A stretch of 64,000 nt of DNA, taken from an uncultured Spirochaetota bacterium (GTDB taxonomy: Bacteria > Spirochaetota > UBA4802 > UBA5550). The position numbers and the translations under genes are program-made. Shown piece by piece: positions 8,579-17,419 of the stretch. The notes below the pieces were generated by a model. The model was not told the DNA's origin and searched no databases. It worked only from the letters and a program-made list of their open reading frames with translations. Positions within the stretch are counted from its first letter, which is position 1; each line of letters starts with the position of its first letter. The DNA is taken from contig CALMRZ010000052.1 of the NCBI GenBank assembly GCA_937872225.1, positions 1-64,000 on the forward strand, read 5' to 3'.

Positions 8579-8676
8579 TGAGCGCTCCCGGTTCCTGCGA
8601 ATTTCCATATTAAATATGAAACGGCACGTCGTCTGTCAACCGCTATTACAGTTATTTTAACAATATCGGATATCTC

Positions 8677-8705
8677 TTGACGCAACAGCCCGATGTTACT
8701 ACATT
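8677..8705 (+). promoter_or_regulatory. Sigma-70-like promoter of the coiled-coil gene
   Basis: TTGACG at 8677-8682 and TACATT at 8700-8705 are separated by 17 bp and lie 41 bases before the ATG at 8747. This is a good match to a housekeeping promoter. Confidence 0.6.
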
Positions 8706-8746
8706 CAGAGGTGAAACAGAAATCTCATATCAGAGGTGGATACGCG

Positions 8747-9706
8747 ATGAAGATAATGATAGGTACGGTGCTATTCCTTTGCGCGGCCGCTTTTCCCTAC
8801 GCCGGGACTTCTCCCGAGGCCTTCCTGGCCCAGATACCGGCCGTGCCCGGTAATTGCTGCGGCATTATTGAGAAGGAAAAAAACTCCTTTAAGAAATCAG
8901 TCAGTGATCTTGACGAAAAGATGGAAAAGGAGTTCCGGGAAAGGAACAGGGAGTGCAAGGCCTACATGGAGAAGAACAGGGAAGCCATCGCCTCAAAGAT
9001 GATAACACTCCCGGATGGAGTGGATGTTAAAGAGAAAAAAAACAAGAAGATGACAAAGGAAGAAAAGAAGGCCATGGCCGAGAAGATGATGCGGGAATAC
9101 GGCCTGTCACCGGACGATCCGAAGAGGCTTAAAGGCATGACAAAGGAAGAGAGGATCGAATGGGCCGAAACCTACGTCTCCGGCGCGGACAAGAAATTGA
9201 AGGATGACCAGAAACACCAGGAGGCGAGGAAGGGTGCGAGGGAAAACCTTGGCCTGCTGCAGGAGCAGCAGGCCCTGCTGGCAAAGATCAATAACCGCAT
9301 GGCCGGCTTCGACAATAAATTCAAGGACCTGGAACGGATGGCAGATGCCCTGGAGAAAAAAGAGCTGGAGCCCCTCAGGAAAAAGCTGGCTTCCTACGGC
9401 GAAATACGTACCAGCAAGGAGCAGGAGCTCCGCGCGATGCAGGACGGTAAACAGCTGGATGCCGCCAAGCAGCGATACTGCGAAACGATGTCCCCCCGGT
9501 ACCGTGCCCTCCTGGCCGAATACCTTGCCGCCGTCAAGGCATGCCTGCCGGATTACAAGCGGCTGGAAGTGATCACGGCCAGGATACAGATGGGCCTTGA
9601 CAAACCCATAGAAGCGGCGGACGGCCTGATGACCATCGAGCCGCTCCGTAAATACCTCGACCTCCTCGGGGACGTCTATAAATTCGACCTGCTGAACAGA
9701 CAGTAA
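8747..9706 (+). CDS. Exported coiled-coil protein of unknown function
   Basis: A 319-residue protein with a signal peptide (MKIMIGTVLFLCAAAFPYAG) and a mature part that is almost all charged helix (long K/E/R-rich runs, heptad-like Leu spacing), so probably a coiled coil in the periplasm. Cysteines occur as CC shortly after the signal and singly later. No family is recognised. The start was chosen for AGAGGTGG seven nt upstream; an in-frame ATG at 8693 precedes the promoter-to-signal-peptide arrangement. Its 3' end overlaps a convergent frameshifted gene by about 30 bases. Confidence 0.75.
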   Translation: MKIMIGTVLFLCAAAFPYAGTSPEAFLAQIPAVPGNCCGIIEKEKNSFKKSVSDLDEKMEKEFRERNRECKAYMEKNREAIASKMITLPDGVDVKEKKNKKMTKEEKKAMAEKMMREYGLSPDDPKRLKGMTKEERIEWAETYVSGADKKLKDDQKHQEARKGARENLGLLQEQQALLAKINNRMAGFDNKFKDLERMADALEKKELEPLRKKLASYGEIRTSKEQELRAMQDGKQLDAAKQRYCETMSPRYRALLAEYLAAVKACLPDYKRLEVITARIQMGLDKPIEAADGLMTIEPLRKYLDLLGDVYKFDLLNRQ

Positions 9707-9967
9707 GGGCGTACCGACGCCCAGTTCCCGAACATCGGTCCCGACGGGCCCAGGTGACAGGAATAGCAGCCGAAGCCGCGCCGGGTCACGATGCCGAAGG
9801 ATTTCTTCCCCAGGGCATCGGACATGAGGGGCACCAGGCGGTCCAGCTTCAGCCCGGTCGTGTCCGGAAATTTTTTTACATTCGGGAACCAGGGTCCAAT
9901 CGCCGTGAAGCAGCGGCAGATAGGCGGTCGGCATATCGAAACCGCCCGTCGCCGCCCCGCATCCCAT
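9676..9967 (-). pseudogene. Frameshifted small haem-motif (CXXCH) protein
   Basis: Two adjoining minus-strand frames show the neighbours' strong G/C third-position bias. The first starts at the ATG at 9967 (MGCGAATGGFDMPTAYLPLL...) and the second continues FPDTTGLKLDRLVPL...RGFGCYSCHLGPSGPMFGN to TAG at 9676. They join across a run of seven A (T on the plus strand, in ggaaatttttttacat). Deleting one A restores a single frame of about 96 residues with one c-type haem motif CYSCH. This is either a recent pseudogene, a sequencing error in the homopolymer, or a slippage site. There is no obvious signal peptide, and no family is recognised. Confidence 0.6.
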
Positions 9968-10040
9968 CAGTTCCCGTCAATGGAAGAGCGGCCTGAAAAT
10001 TATATTGTACATTTTACCGCAGGGTCCCATACTCCGTTCC

Positions 10041-10757
10041 ATGGGCAAAGAGAAGGAAAAAACCGACGCGCCGGGCGTCCGGGTCGTGGTAATGGAGCCG
10101 ATGGGGCACATCAATGTCGGGTCCATAGCCCGGGTGATGGCCAATTTCGGCTTCAGCGACCTGGTCCTGGTGTCCCCGGCCGACATCGAGGATGTCGAAG
10201 GAAGGGGCGCCCGCATCGCCATGGGCGGCCTCGGCGTCTACAATTCCCGCCGCGTCGTCGCCACCCTCGATGAAGCCCTTGCCGGGTGCGGCCTGGTGAT
10301 CGGCGCCACCCGGAGGGCGCGGAGCGACGAGACCCGCATCGATTTCAGGGAAGCCTCCGCGATCGCCGCCCGCAGGGCTGCGACGTCCCGGGTCGCTCTG
10401 CTCCTGGGCCGCGAGCGTGACGGCCTTTCCCGCGAGGAACGCGGCCGCTGCCATATCCTGGCCGAAATTCCGTCGGTCCCGGGGCCGGCGGGGTCGCTGA
10501 ACATCTCCCATGCCGCGGCCCTTATCCTGTGCGGCATCTTCATCGCGCCCCGGGACAGGGAAAGCCGGCCGGCCGCCGACATGGAGGCCCTCGCCGCGGA
10601 ATTCGGCAACCTCTTCAAACGGTGCGGCATCGACGGGGAAAGCGGCAAAGCGCAGATTGTCTTCAGGGGGCTGGTGGAGCGGTCGGGCCTCACGGAGGAA
10701 GAGGCGCAATTGCTGGAGAAATCCTTCAGGTTTTTCGGCTCCAGGATCCGGAAATAG
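10041..10757 (+). CDS. SpoU/TrmJ-type RNA 2'-O-methyltransferase
   Basis: SAM-dependent SPOUT methyltransferase of about 239 residues, closest in layout to TrmJ, which methylates the 2'-OH of nucleotide 32 in tRNA. Motif 1 is VVVMEPMGHINVGSIARVMANFG, motif 2 is LLLGRERDGLS and motif 3 is IPSVPGPAGSLNISHAAAL; together they form the knotted SAM site. A C-terminal helical tail follows, as in TrmJ. The ATG at 10041 gives a normal N-terminus; an upstream TTG at 10005 is possible. The exact RNA target cannot be read from sequence. Confidence 0.85.
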   Translation: MGKEKEKTDAPGVRVVVMEPMGHINVGSIARVMANFGFSDLVLVSPADIEDVEGRGARIAMGGLGVYNSRRVVATLDEALAGCGLVIGATRRARSDETRIDFREASAIAARRAATSRVALLLGRERDGLSREERGRCHILAEIPSVPGPAGSLNISHAAALILCGIFIAPRDRESRPAADMEALAAEFGNLFKRCGIDGESGKAQIVFRGLVERSGLTEEEAQLLEKSFRFFGSRIRK

Positions 10758-10855
10758 TCTCTGAAAAATCCACCGGGCAAAAGAACTTGACACTTCCCCG
10801 GTTGCCGGGCACACTCAAGGCAGATGACATCATTACACGGACCCGACCGCGCCCC

Positions 10856-11899
10856 ATGGAAGACCATGACCTGCAACATCTCGCCGCCAGGCTGGAAAAA
10901 GACCCGCCGCTACTGAAGTTCCCCGACGAGCTGGAAGAGCTGTATATCCGCCACCACGCGGACACGCGCCTCATCGTGTCAAACCGGGTACTCTTCATCG
11001 GCATGACGGCGTATCTTCTTTTCACCGTTCTCGACTATATCGCGTTCCCCTTCAACGCAGCGGTGACCGCGTGGATGATACGGGCCCTGACCGCGGCGCT
11101 CATCGTCCCGCTCATATACCTCTCAAGGCGCCTCGGCGACGTGCGCACGACGTACACCATGGTGTCTGCGTCGATGGTCATCGTTAACGCCTCGGTCGTG
11201 GCAATTGACGTCATCGGCGTCAACTCCGCTGGATACGACCTGCCCCTCGGGTCGCTCTTCGTGATCATATTCTCCTCAACGCTCATCCGCTTCCCCTTCT
11301 GGATATCGCTGGCCGTCATCGGCGTGATGATGCTCACCCAGGTGGCCGGCCTGTCCCTTTTCACCGGCCTCGGCATATCCAACGTGCTCCGCAACGTCCT
11401 TTTTTTCAGCTTCATCATAATCATGCTGCTCTTTTCAAGCTTCAGCACCGACGCCGACAGCAGGAGGATCTTTCTCCTGAACATGCTCAGGAGAAAATAC
11501 GACCGGTCGGGGCTGAAGGAATCGAACGCCGAAGAGTATGCCGCGGCGCTCGACGGCTACATGCGCGAAAAAAAACCGTACCTAGACCCGGAGCTCCGCA
11601 TCGGGGACGTGGCCCGGGCCCTGCAGATAAAACGGCACCACCTGACCCAGATCATAAACGAGAAGTACAATAAAAATTTCTTCATGTACGTGAACGAATT
11701 CCGGATACGGGACGCGCAGAAGATGATGGCCGATGAAAAATACCGGGACACAACGGTGCTGCGGATAGCCTACGATACCGGCTTCAATTCAAAGGCCACG
11801 TTCAACAGGATGTTCAGGACCTTTACCGGCCTGACCCCGACGGAATACAGGAAAAGGCTCTGGCATCCCACAAAAAAACAGTCTCACCTTAGCGGATAA
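10856..11899 (+). CDS. Membrane-anchored AraC-family transcriptional regulator
   Basis: A 347-residue protein. Residues 1-45 are soluble; about six hydrophobic segments follow to residue 205, then a C-terminal AraC/XylS domain of about 100 residues with two helix-turn-helices (RIGDVARALQIKRHHLTQIINEK and LRIAYDTGFNSKATFNRMFR, ending GLTPTEYRKR). The DNA-binding half is intact. Membrane AraC proteins of this layout are common in spirochaetes and probably sense a membrane or extracellular cue. The ATG is near the end of the methyltransferase region (99 nt downstream of its stop). Confidence 0.85.
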   Translation: MEDHDLQHLAARLEKDPPLLKFPDELEELYIRHHADTRLIVSNRVLFIGMTAYLLFTVLDYIAFPFNAAVTAWMIRALTAALIVPLIYLSRRLGDVRTTYTMVSASMVIVNASVVAIDVIGVNSAGYDLPLGSLFVIIFSSTLIRFPFWISLAVIGVMMLTQVAGLSLFTGLGISNVLRNVLFFSFIIIMLLFSSFSTDADSRRIFLLNMLRRKYDRSGLKESNAEEYAAALDGYMREKKPYLDPELRIGDVARALQIKRHHLTQIINEKYNKNFFMYVNEFRIRDAQKMMADEKYRDTTVLRIAYDTGFNSKATFNRMFRTFTGLTPTEYRKRLWHPTKKQSHLSG

Positions 11900-12184
11900 G
11901 TCGATTAATAGTGTTACCTGTAATATTTATTACATGCGTCCGGACTGATTGTCCCGCGGGTATATGCAGAAAACACGAGAAGATCCCCGCAAACACGCAG
12001 GGACACAGAGAAAGAATAAAGATCTTTGTTTATATTAGACTTGTTGCATAACTGCTTAAAATCAATATATACTGCTCCGCCGCCTTCGGCGGCGGAGGCA
12101 AAATTAAATAATTATTAAGTTTCGCAACAAGTCTATTGTATATGATTGTATATGGCAAAACAAAATACATCGGGAGAACAGATT
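11900..12184. other. Intergenic region carrying a MITE-like element
   Basis: These 285 bases between the AraC gene and the GH5 gene contain the 100-bp inverted-repeat element listed separately. The rest (11900-12035) is AT-rich with no open frame, and probably holds the promoter of one or both neighbours. Confidence 0.5.
12036..12135. mobile_element. MITE-like inverted-repeat element
   Basis: tagacttgttgc at 12036-12047 is exactly inverted at 12124-12135 (gcaacaagtcta), and similarity extends a few bases inward (ataact against gaaact). TA at each outer edge could be a target duplication. The 100-bp interior has no coding capacity but holds a 10-bp GC hairpin (12075-12097, ctccgccgcc/ggcggcggag). 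This fits a non-autonomous transposon derivative. Confidence 0.6.
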
Positions 12185-13609
12185 ATGATAAAACGTTTGA
12201 TGCGCGCATCCGCGGCTTTTCTCGCCCCGGCCGTGATCCTGTTCCTGTCATGCGACTCGTCCACCACCACGGCCGGCCCAACAGGTCGGACCAGCGGCAC
12301 ATATTTTCTTGATGAACGGGGCGGCGTCGTCGTCTACCGTGGGCTCAATGTCGCGGGGAACGCCAAGGTCCCGGATTTCATGCCCATCAAGGAAGCGAGT
12401 CTGCTGGACCCCCTGCCGGGCTGGGGCGTCAACGTGATCAGGCTCCTCTTCACCTGGGAAGCCTTTGAGCCCGTCATGGGATCGTACAACAGTGAATATC
12501 TCGATTACATAGCCAGAGTGGTCTCCTGGGCCGGTGAACGGGACATCAAGGTCATCATCGACTTCCATCAGGACGCTTTTTCCCGCTACCAGGTCCATGG
12601 ATGCGGCGAGGGATTCCCCGAATGGGCCGTGCCCCCCGAAGTGAAAAAGGACAAGCCGTGCAACGACAGCAGCTGCAGGGTCTGGGGCGCGGAGATGATA
12701 TGGGATTTCGACATGCATACCTGCTGGAACCGCTTTTACCGCGATACATACGGCGTGCGCGCCAGGTTCCTGAAAATGATGGATGCGGTCAGCGCCCGTT
12801 TCGGGAGCAATCCCACGGTGCTCGGCTATGACATCCTCAACGAGCCGTGGGGGGACGAAGTGAAAGAGATCGCCGTCCTCTATGAAGACGCGGCCAAGAT
12901 CATCCGTAATAACGACCCAGACTCTGTTATGTTCCTCTGCCCCCACGCCCTGATCAGCGCGGGCAACGCTTCGGAGCTCCCGAAGATGTCCTTCGGGAAC
13001 TACGCCTACGCCCCCCACTATTACGACGGGAGCATCATCGTCCTCAACATGTGGCTCGGCACCCCGCCGGCGGGCGCCCTCACCAGGCAGAAGAAAAAAT
13101 CCGACGCGTGGAACGTTCCCCTGTTCTGGGGCGAGTTCGGCGTTAACGCCACGGCCCTGGGCGGCGCGAAATACATGGATCTCTTCTACGCATGGCTGGA
13201 CGCCAACCACGCCTCGGGCACGCAGTGGAACTACACCCCCGGGTGGACGCCAGACGGCTACGACGGCTTCAACGACGAAAACCTCAGCATCGTGGACAAC
13301 ACCGGCGCGCTCAGGGCCAATTACCGCGTCCGCCCCTATGCCCGGAGGACCGCCGGGACGCCGGTCAAGTTCGAGTTCTCGGGAAGCGACAGCGGCGCGG
13401 TTTCGGTGCGCATGGAATGGGACCACGACCCTTCAAAGGGGGAGACGAGGATGTTCCTGCCGCGCGAGGCCCTCTTCGGCGCCGGCGGATACGCGGTGGC
13501 CGTTACGGGCGATTCGCTGGAATATTCATATGACAATGAAGAGCTCTACCTTATCTGCGAGTCGTCCGTGGCCGGACGGAAAAGCATAACCATACGCTCG
13601 GAGAACTGA
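12185..13609 (+). CDS. GH5 glycoside hydrolase lipoprotein (endoglycoceramidase-like)
   Basis: Secreted, lipid-anchored retaining glycosidase of 474 residues with a signal peptide and lipobox (LFLSC, C23). The TIM barrel starts with YRGLNVAGNAK and has NVIRLLFTWEAFEP and IIDFHQDAFSR. The acid/base Glu is E220 in YDILNEPWG and the nucleophile E317 in FWGEFG. The FHQD and ILNEPWG context resembles the endoglycoceramidase branch, which releases glycans from glycosphingolipids; a steryl or lipid glycoside substrate is equally possible. The start was chosen for GGGAG upstream and because the signal peptide begins there. The next gene starts 2 nt after the stop. Confidence 0.85.
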   Translation: MIKRLMRASAAFLAPAVILFLSCDSSTTTAGPTGRTSGTYFLDERGGVVVYRGLNVAGNAKVPDFMPIKEASLLDPLPGWGVNVIRLLFTWEAFEPVMGSYNSEYLDYIARVVSWAGERDIKVIIDFHQDAFSRYQVHGCGEGFPEWAVPPEVKKDKPCNDSSCRVWGAEMIWDFDMHTCWNRFYRDTYGVRARFLKMMDAVSARFGSNPTVLGYDILNEPWGDEVKEIAVLYEDAAKIIRNNDPDSVMFLCPHALISAGNASELPKMSFGNYAYAPHYYDGSIIVLNMWLGTPPAGALTRQKKKSDAWNVPLFWGEFGVNATALGGAKYMDLFYAWLDANHASGTQWNYTPGWTPDGYDGFNDENLSIVDNTGALRANYRVRPYARRTAGTPVKFEFSGSDSGAVSVRMEWDHDPSKGETRMFLPREALFGAGGYAVAVTGDSLEYSYDNEELYLICESSVAGRKSITIRSEN

Positions 13610-13611
13610 CG

Positions 13612-14058
13612 ATGAAAACAGCGGCGCAGATTTTTTCCGTTATGTCCCTGAGCGCGGTCTTTTTCTGGGGCGGGTTCCCCGCGGCGCTGGCGTTCAAATT
13701 CCACCTTATGGCCGCCGGCCTCATCACCGCGGCCGGGGCGGAGGCCGCGGTCCTGCTGGTGCTCCTCATGGGAAGGCCCATACAGGCCTACCTTCTGCGG
13801 AGGTTCCCCGCATGGCTTGAAAAGACCCGGAACGGAAAGGCGGGCGCCATCTTCCAGAAATACGGCATGCCGGGCCTGGGGCTGATTGCGCCCGTGATGC
13901 CCGGGGCGCCCCAGGCGGCGCTCATCGGCCTCGTTTTGAGCGCTAAGCCCGGCATGATCCTGCTCTGGATCACCGCCGGCATTGTGTTATGGGCCGTTAT
14001 TGTGACAGCAGGGCTGGCCTTCGGCCTTGAATTCGTGCGGGTCTTCTTTGAGCGATGA
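13612..14058 (+). CDS. Small-multidrug-export-type membrane protein
   Basis: A 148-residue integral membrane protein with about four hydrophobic segments. The segment KYGMPGLGLIAPVMPGAPQAALIG resembles the re-entrant loop of the Pfam family called small multidrug export, a family named by inference and related to DedA-like proteins. Its real transport role is unknown. It starts 2 nt after the GH5 stop and ends 22 nt before the hydrolase start, so all three are probably one operon. Confidence 0.7.
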   Translation: MKTAAQIFSVMSLSAVFFWGGFPAALAFKFHLMAAGLITAAGAEAAVLLVLLMGRPIQAYLLRRFPAWLEKTRNGKAGAIFQKYGMPGLGLIAPVMPGAPQAALIGLVLSAKPGMILLWITAGIVLWAVIVTAGLAFGLEFVRVFFER

Positions 14059-14080
14059 CAACGGGCCCGGGCAGGCGACC

Positions 14081-14848
14081 ATGAAAGAGAAATCCCTATC
14101 CCCCATCATGAAAAATTCCCGGGCGGTGTTGAAAATCACCAGCAAGGAACGGGGCGTGCTGCTGATCCATGGCTTTAAAGGGTCCCCCCACGAAATGAAA
14201 TTCCTGGGGGAAAAAATAGCCGCGCACGGTTATTCCATCAGCATACCGCGGCTCCCCGGCCACGGCACCGTCATCGAGGACCTGACGCGCGTCACGGGCA
14301 GGGACTGGCTGACGGCGGCCCGGGAGGCCCTGGTTGAGCTGAAGAGCCATTGCCGCGAGGTTTCCATAGCGGGCCTTTCCATGGGCGGGATATTGACCCT
14401 TCTCCTCGCCCGGGACTTCCCGGTAAAAAAAATCATCCTCCTGTCGGTGCCCCGCACGATCAAGGAAAAAAGCATCTACCTCGCGCCGTTCATCGGCCTG
14501 TTCAAAAAAATTTTGTGGCGGGAGGATGCGACGAAGGGACTCGCCTCGGAGGAGGCCCGGCGCGTCCACGAATGCTACAGCTCGGGAACGCCGATCCGGC
14601 AGTCGTGGCACCTCTTCAGGCTGATAAAGAAAGCGATGAAGGCCCTCCCCCGTATCGACGCCGATCTCCTCGTCATCCAGTCAACGGAGGACCGGGTGAT
14701 ACCGCCTGATTCGATGGAATACATTTTCTCACATGCGGCATCGCAAAAAAAGGAAATGTTCCCGCTGCAGAAGAGCAACCACGCCATCACCGCGGACCTG
14801 GAAAAAGAGCTGGTTGCGGAGCAGGTCATCGGGTTTCTCAACCGTTAA
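14081..14848 (+). CDS. Alpha/beta hydrolase (carboxylesterase/monoacylglycerol lipase type)
   Basis: A 255-residue cytoplasmic serine hydrolase. VLLIHGFKGSPHEMK is the oxyanion-hole loop, GLSMGGIL is the nucleophile elbow, and the Asp and His of the triad are plausibly in IQSTEDRVIPP and KSNHAIT. The layout matches Est30-type carboxylesterases and monoglyceride lipases that act on medium-chain acyl esters. The start was chosen just after the preceding gene because the upstream in-frame codon (14027) lies inside it. It is convergent with the UspA gene. Confidence 0.85.
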   Translation: MKEKSLSPIMKNSRAVLKITSKERGVLLIHGFKGSPHEMKFLGEKIAAHGYSISIPRLPGHGTVIEDLTRVTGRDWLTAAREALVELKSHCREVSIAGLSMGGILTLLLARDFPVKKIILLSVPRTIKEKSIYLAPFIGLFKKILWREDATKGLASEEARRVHECYSSGTPIRQSWHLFRLIKKAMKALPRIDADLLVIQSTEDRVIPPDSMEYIFSHAASQKKEMFPLQKSNHAITADLEKELVAEQVIGFLNR

Positions 14849-14865
14849 GGAGCGGGACATCTCCT

Positions 14866-15318
14866 TCACCGTTTGACCACGAGACAGGGCTTCTTCGATT
14901 TCCGCACGACCTTTTCCGTGACGGAACCGAGGAGCATATCCTCAATATTGCTTTTACCGTGCGACCCGATCGCGATCAGCGACACCTTTTCCCTTTCCGC
15001 GCAGGCGACGATCTCTTTGAACGGCACGCCTTCCGCGAGGAGCGTCTTCACCTTGAAATCTTTTCCCAGCCTGTTCTTCAGCAGGGCCAGCTTTCTGGCC
15101 GCCGATTTTTCCATGACGGCAAAGAGTTCCACATCAAAGTTCTGTCCTCCCATCTCCCCCATTGCATGGGTCGTTTCGAAGACTCCGCTGTACCTCATGT
15201 CGAGGACATGGAGGATGACGATTTCCTTCGTCCCGGACAACTTCAATTTTTTAAGATACGGCATGATGGCATAGGAATTCTCCGAGAAATCCGTGGGAAA
15301 TAATACTTTTTTAAACAT
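14866..15318 (-). CDS. Universal stress protein (UspA family)
   Basis: A single Usp domain of 150 residues. KVLFPTDFSENSYAI opens the fold, and the ATP-binding signature is present as AIGSHGKSNIEDMLLGSVTEKVV (G-x2-G-x9-G-S). Such proteins usually bind ATP, dimerise and modulate stress tolerance. It stands alone, convergent with the hydrolase gene (17 nt apart). Confidence 0.9.
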   Translation of the reverse strand: MFKKVLFPTDFSENSYAIMPYLKKLKLSGTKEIVILHVLDMRYSGVFETTHAMGEMGGQNFDVELFAVMEKSAARKLALLKNRLGKDFKVKTLLAEGVPFKEIVACAEREKVSLIAIGSHGKSNIEDMLLGSVTEKVVRKSKKPCLVVKR

Positions 15319-15454
15319 GGCCCTACCTCGATATCAAACTATCCGCCCAATATCAAGGAAACACCGGCTCCAGGGAATTTCAAGAATAAAACCGGCTTGC
15401 CTCACAATATAACAATCGCCCGACAAGGCGCCGGGATCCCCCGATTTTTATTCA

Positions 15455-15483
15455 TTGACAAATGGGCCGCCCATCCGTTAGGT
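15455..15483 (+). promoter_or_regulatory. Possible promoter of the parA-like gene
   Basis: TTGACA at 15455-15460 is followed after 17 bp by a weak -10 (TTAGGT, 15478-15483). It lies 17 bases before the ATG, with GAGGTAACC as ribosome binding site. The -10 is poor, so this is tentative. Confidence 0.35.
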
Positions 15484-15499
15484 TAATTGCGAGGTAACC

Positions 15500-16243
15500 A
15501 TGAGAATAATCGCCATTTCCAACAACAAGGGGGGGGTGGGTAAAACCACGAGCACCGTCAATATCGCCGCTGCGCTCCAGCTAAAAGGGAAGAAGGTCCT
15601 GATCATCGACCTTGACCATCAGGCGCAGGCCACATACCACCTGGGCTACAACCCGAAACAGATAAAAAAATCAATATTCCATGTCCTGAAGGGCGAGCTG
15701 CCCTACGATGAGATACTGATCGACCGGAACGATCTCCACCTGCTGCCGGCAAACCAGGACCTGAAAGACATAGAGTTCCTTCCCATCCCCGCCAAAGAGT
15801 TCCTCCTCCGCGATTCCCTGGAAGAAGTGAACAGCTATGATTTTGTCCTGATAGACTGCCCGCCGTCCCTGGGCATTCTGACCCTGAACGCCATGGCCTA
15901 TTCAAAGGAGATACTCATCCCGCTGCAGGTCCAGTTTCTTCCCTTTCACGGGATGTACAACCTCTTCGAAGCGGTGCAGGTGGTGAAGCGGCGCCTCAAC
16001 AAGGAGATCGACGTGACCGGCATCATCGGCACCATGTTCAACGCCAAGCGCGCCATCAACCGGGAAGTCATCGAGGAGACCGAGAACCGCCTCCCGGGGA
16101 AGCTCTTCGAGACCCTCATCAGGGAGAACGTCGCCCTCCAGGAAGCCCCCAGCTGGGGCAAGACCATCTTCGAGTACAAGCCGGGGAGCACCGGCGCCGA
16201 CGACTACATGAAGCTGACGGAAGAAATCATGGACCGGGAATGA
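15500..16243 (+). CDS. Orphan ParA/Soj-family ATPase
   Basis: A 247-residue deviant-Walker ATPase. Walker A is NNKGGVGKTTSTVN, A' is IIDLDHQAQAT and Walker B is FVLIDCPPSLGILT. Family members move plasmids, chromosomes or protein clusters by ATP-dependent binding to DNA or membrane. No parB or centromere-like repeat is next to it, so it may position another cargo such as chemoreceptors or flagella, or be the chromosomal Soj split from Spo0J. The start has a good GAGGTAA ribosome binding site. Lone ParA genes are frequent, so function is uncertain. Confidence 0.85.
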   Translation: MRIIAISNNKGGVGKTTSTVNIAAALQLKGKKVLIIDLDHQAQATYHLGYNPKQIKKSIFHVLKGELPYDEILIDRNDLHLLPANQDLKDIEFLPIPAKEFLLRDSLEEVNSYDFVLIDCPPSLGILTLNAMAYSKEILIPLQVQFLPFHGMYNLFEAVQVVKRRLNKEIDVTGIIGTMFNAKRAINREVIEETENRLPGKLFETLIRENVALQEAPSWGKTIFEYKPGSTGADDYMKLTEEIMDRE

Positions 16244-16403
16244 CGCACGGGGGACGGACCCCGGGCGTCAATAACTCCTTGAAGTAAGCGGCTTCACCGG
16301 AACACAACCGATTCGCATTCCGCCTGCCGGGGTCAGCATTACCGGGAAACCATTCAAATAGAAGTATCCCGGACCGCGGTCGCATCAGGACATACCATTA
16401 AAC

Positions 16404-17404
16404 ATGAACGGCGAAAAGAAAAAGACCATCCTCCTGGTCGAAGACCAGGCACTCCCGGCCGCACTCTGCATCGCGGGGCTGAAGGATTATAAAATAATCG
16501 AGATCAACGACACGCTTGTTAAAAGGTCCGGGTTTTACGCGGAAGGAGCTCATCTATAAAACGGCGCCTTAATTGTTTTTATGGGACAATCCCGCCGACC
16601 GCCAGGAGGTCCAGCAGGCCCTGCTGACAAAGGGGGAAAACCGGGAAAGAATATGTATTCCGGATGAAGGACCGGTCGATCGTCATAGGGGAATACTCGG
16701 CCTTCATAATCACCATCGCGGGGGAAAAGCACATCATGGTCACGATCGTCGATATCACCGAACGCAAATGCGCCGAGGAACGGATCCGGGCCCTCCTGGC
16801 GGAGAAGGAGCTTCTCCTCAGGGAGGTGAACCACCGCCTCAAGAACAACATGAACACCATGATCAGCCTGCTTTCCCTGCAGGCGGGGACACTGAACGAG
16901 CAGGCCACGATCAACGCGCTCCTGAAAGCCAGGGGCCGCATACAGAGCATGTCGGTCCTCTACGACACCCTCTACCAGACCGAGAATGTCGGCGAAATGT
17001 CCATCGAACACTATCTCACCCCGCTGGTGGAGAGGATTGTACCGCTGTTTCCCATAAGCACGGCGGTGACCATCGACATGCGCATTGAAAATTTTCCGGT
17101 GAAGGTAAAAACGCTGCTTCCCCTGGGCATCATAGCGAACGAACTGGTCACCAACGCCATGAAATACGCCTTCACGGGAAGGGAGAAGGGGACGATAACC
17201 GTGTCGGCATTGAAAGAGGGAAGCCATGCGGCAATGGTAATCGAGGACGACGGGATCGGCATCCCGGAAACGGTCAACCCGGAACAGCCGACCGGGTTCG
17301 GACTGAAGCTCGTTGGCATACTGGTGAAACAGATCGGTGGCGCCATCATGACCGGGCGTCCCGGCGGCGCGAGGTTCATGATCACATTTCCCCTGCCATC
17401 GTAA
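16404..17404 (+). pseudogene. Decayed hybrid histidine kinase (REC-PAS-HisKA_2-HATPase)
   Basis: Three broken pieces of one gene. At 16404-16559 a receiver start (KKTILLVEDQA) runs without its phospho-Asp region straight into a PAS start (KDYKIIEINDTLVKRSGFY) and stops. The PAS continues in another frame (KELIYKTAP, in-frame TAA, LFLWDNPADRQEVQQALL), and shifts again near 16640-16650 to EYVFRMKDRSIVIGEYSAF. From the ATG at 16664 the rest is open to 17404: PAS end, IVDITERK, the HisKA_2 motif EVNHRLKNNMNTM with the phospho-His, and an HATPase with NELVTNAMKYAF and EDDGIGIP. The last 246 codons could still give a soluble kinase core, but the sensor part is dead. Confidence 0.8.
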
Positions 17405-17419
17405 ATCCGGCCTTGTTGA

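Noticed and set aside
9754-9996. Plus-strand open frames across the gap after the coiled-coil gene
   Set aside because: The minus strand shows clear coding bias and a haem motif there; the plus-strand frames are shadows.
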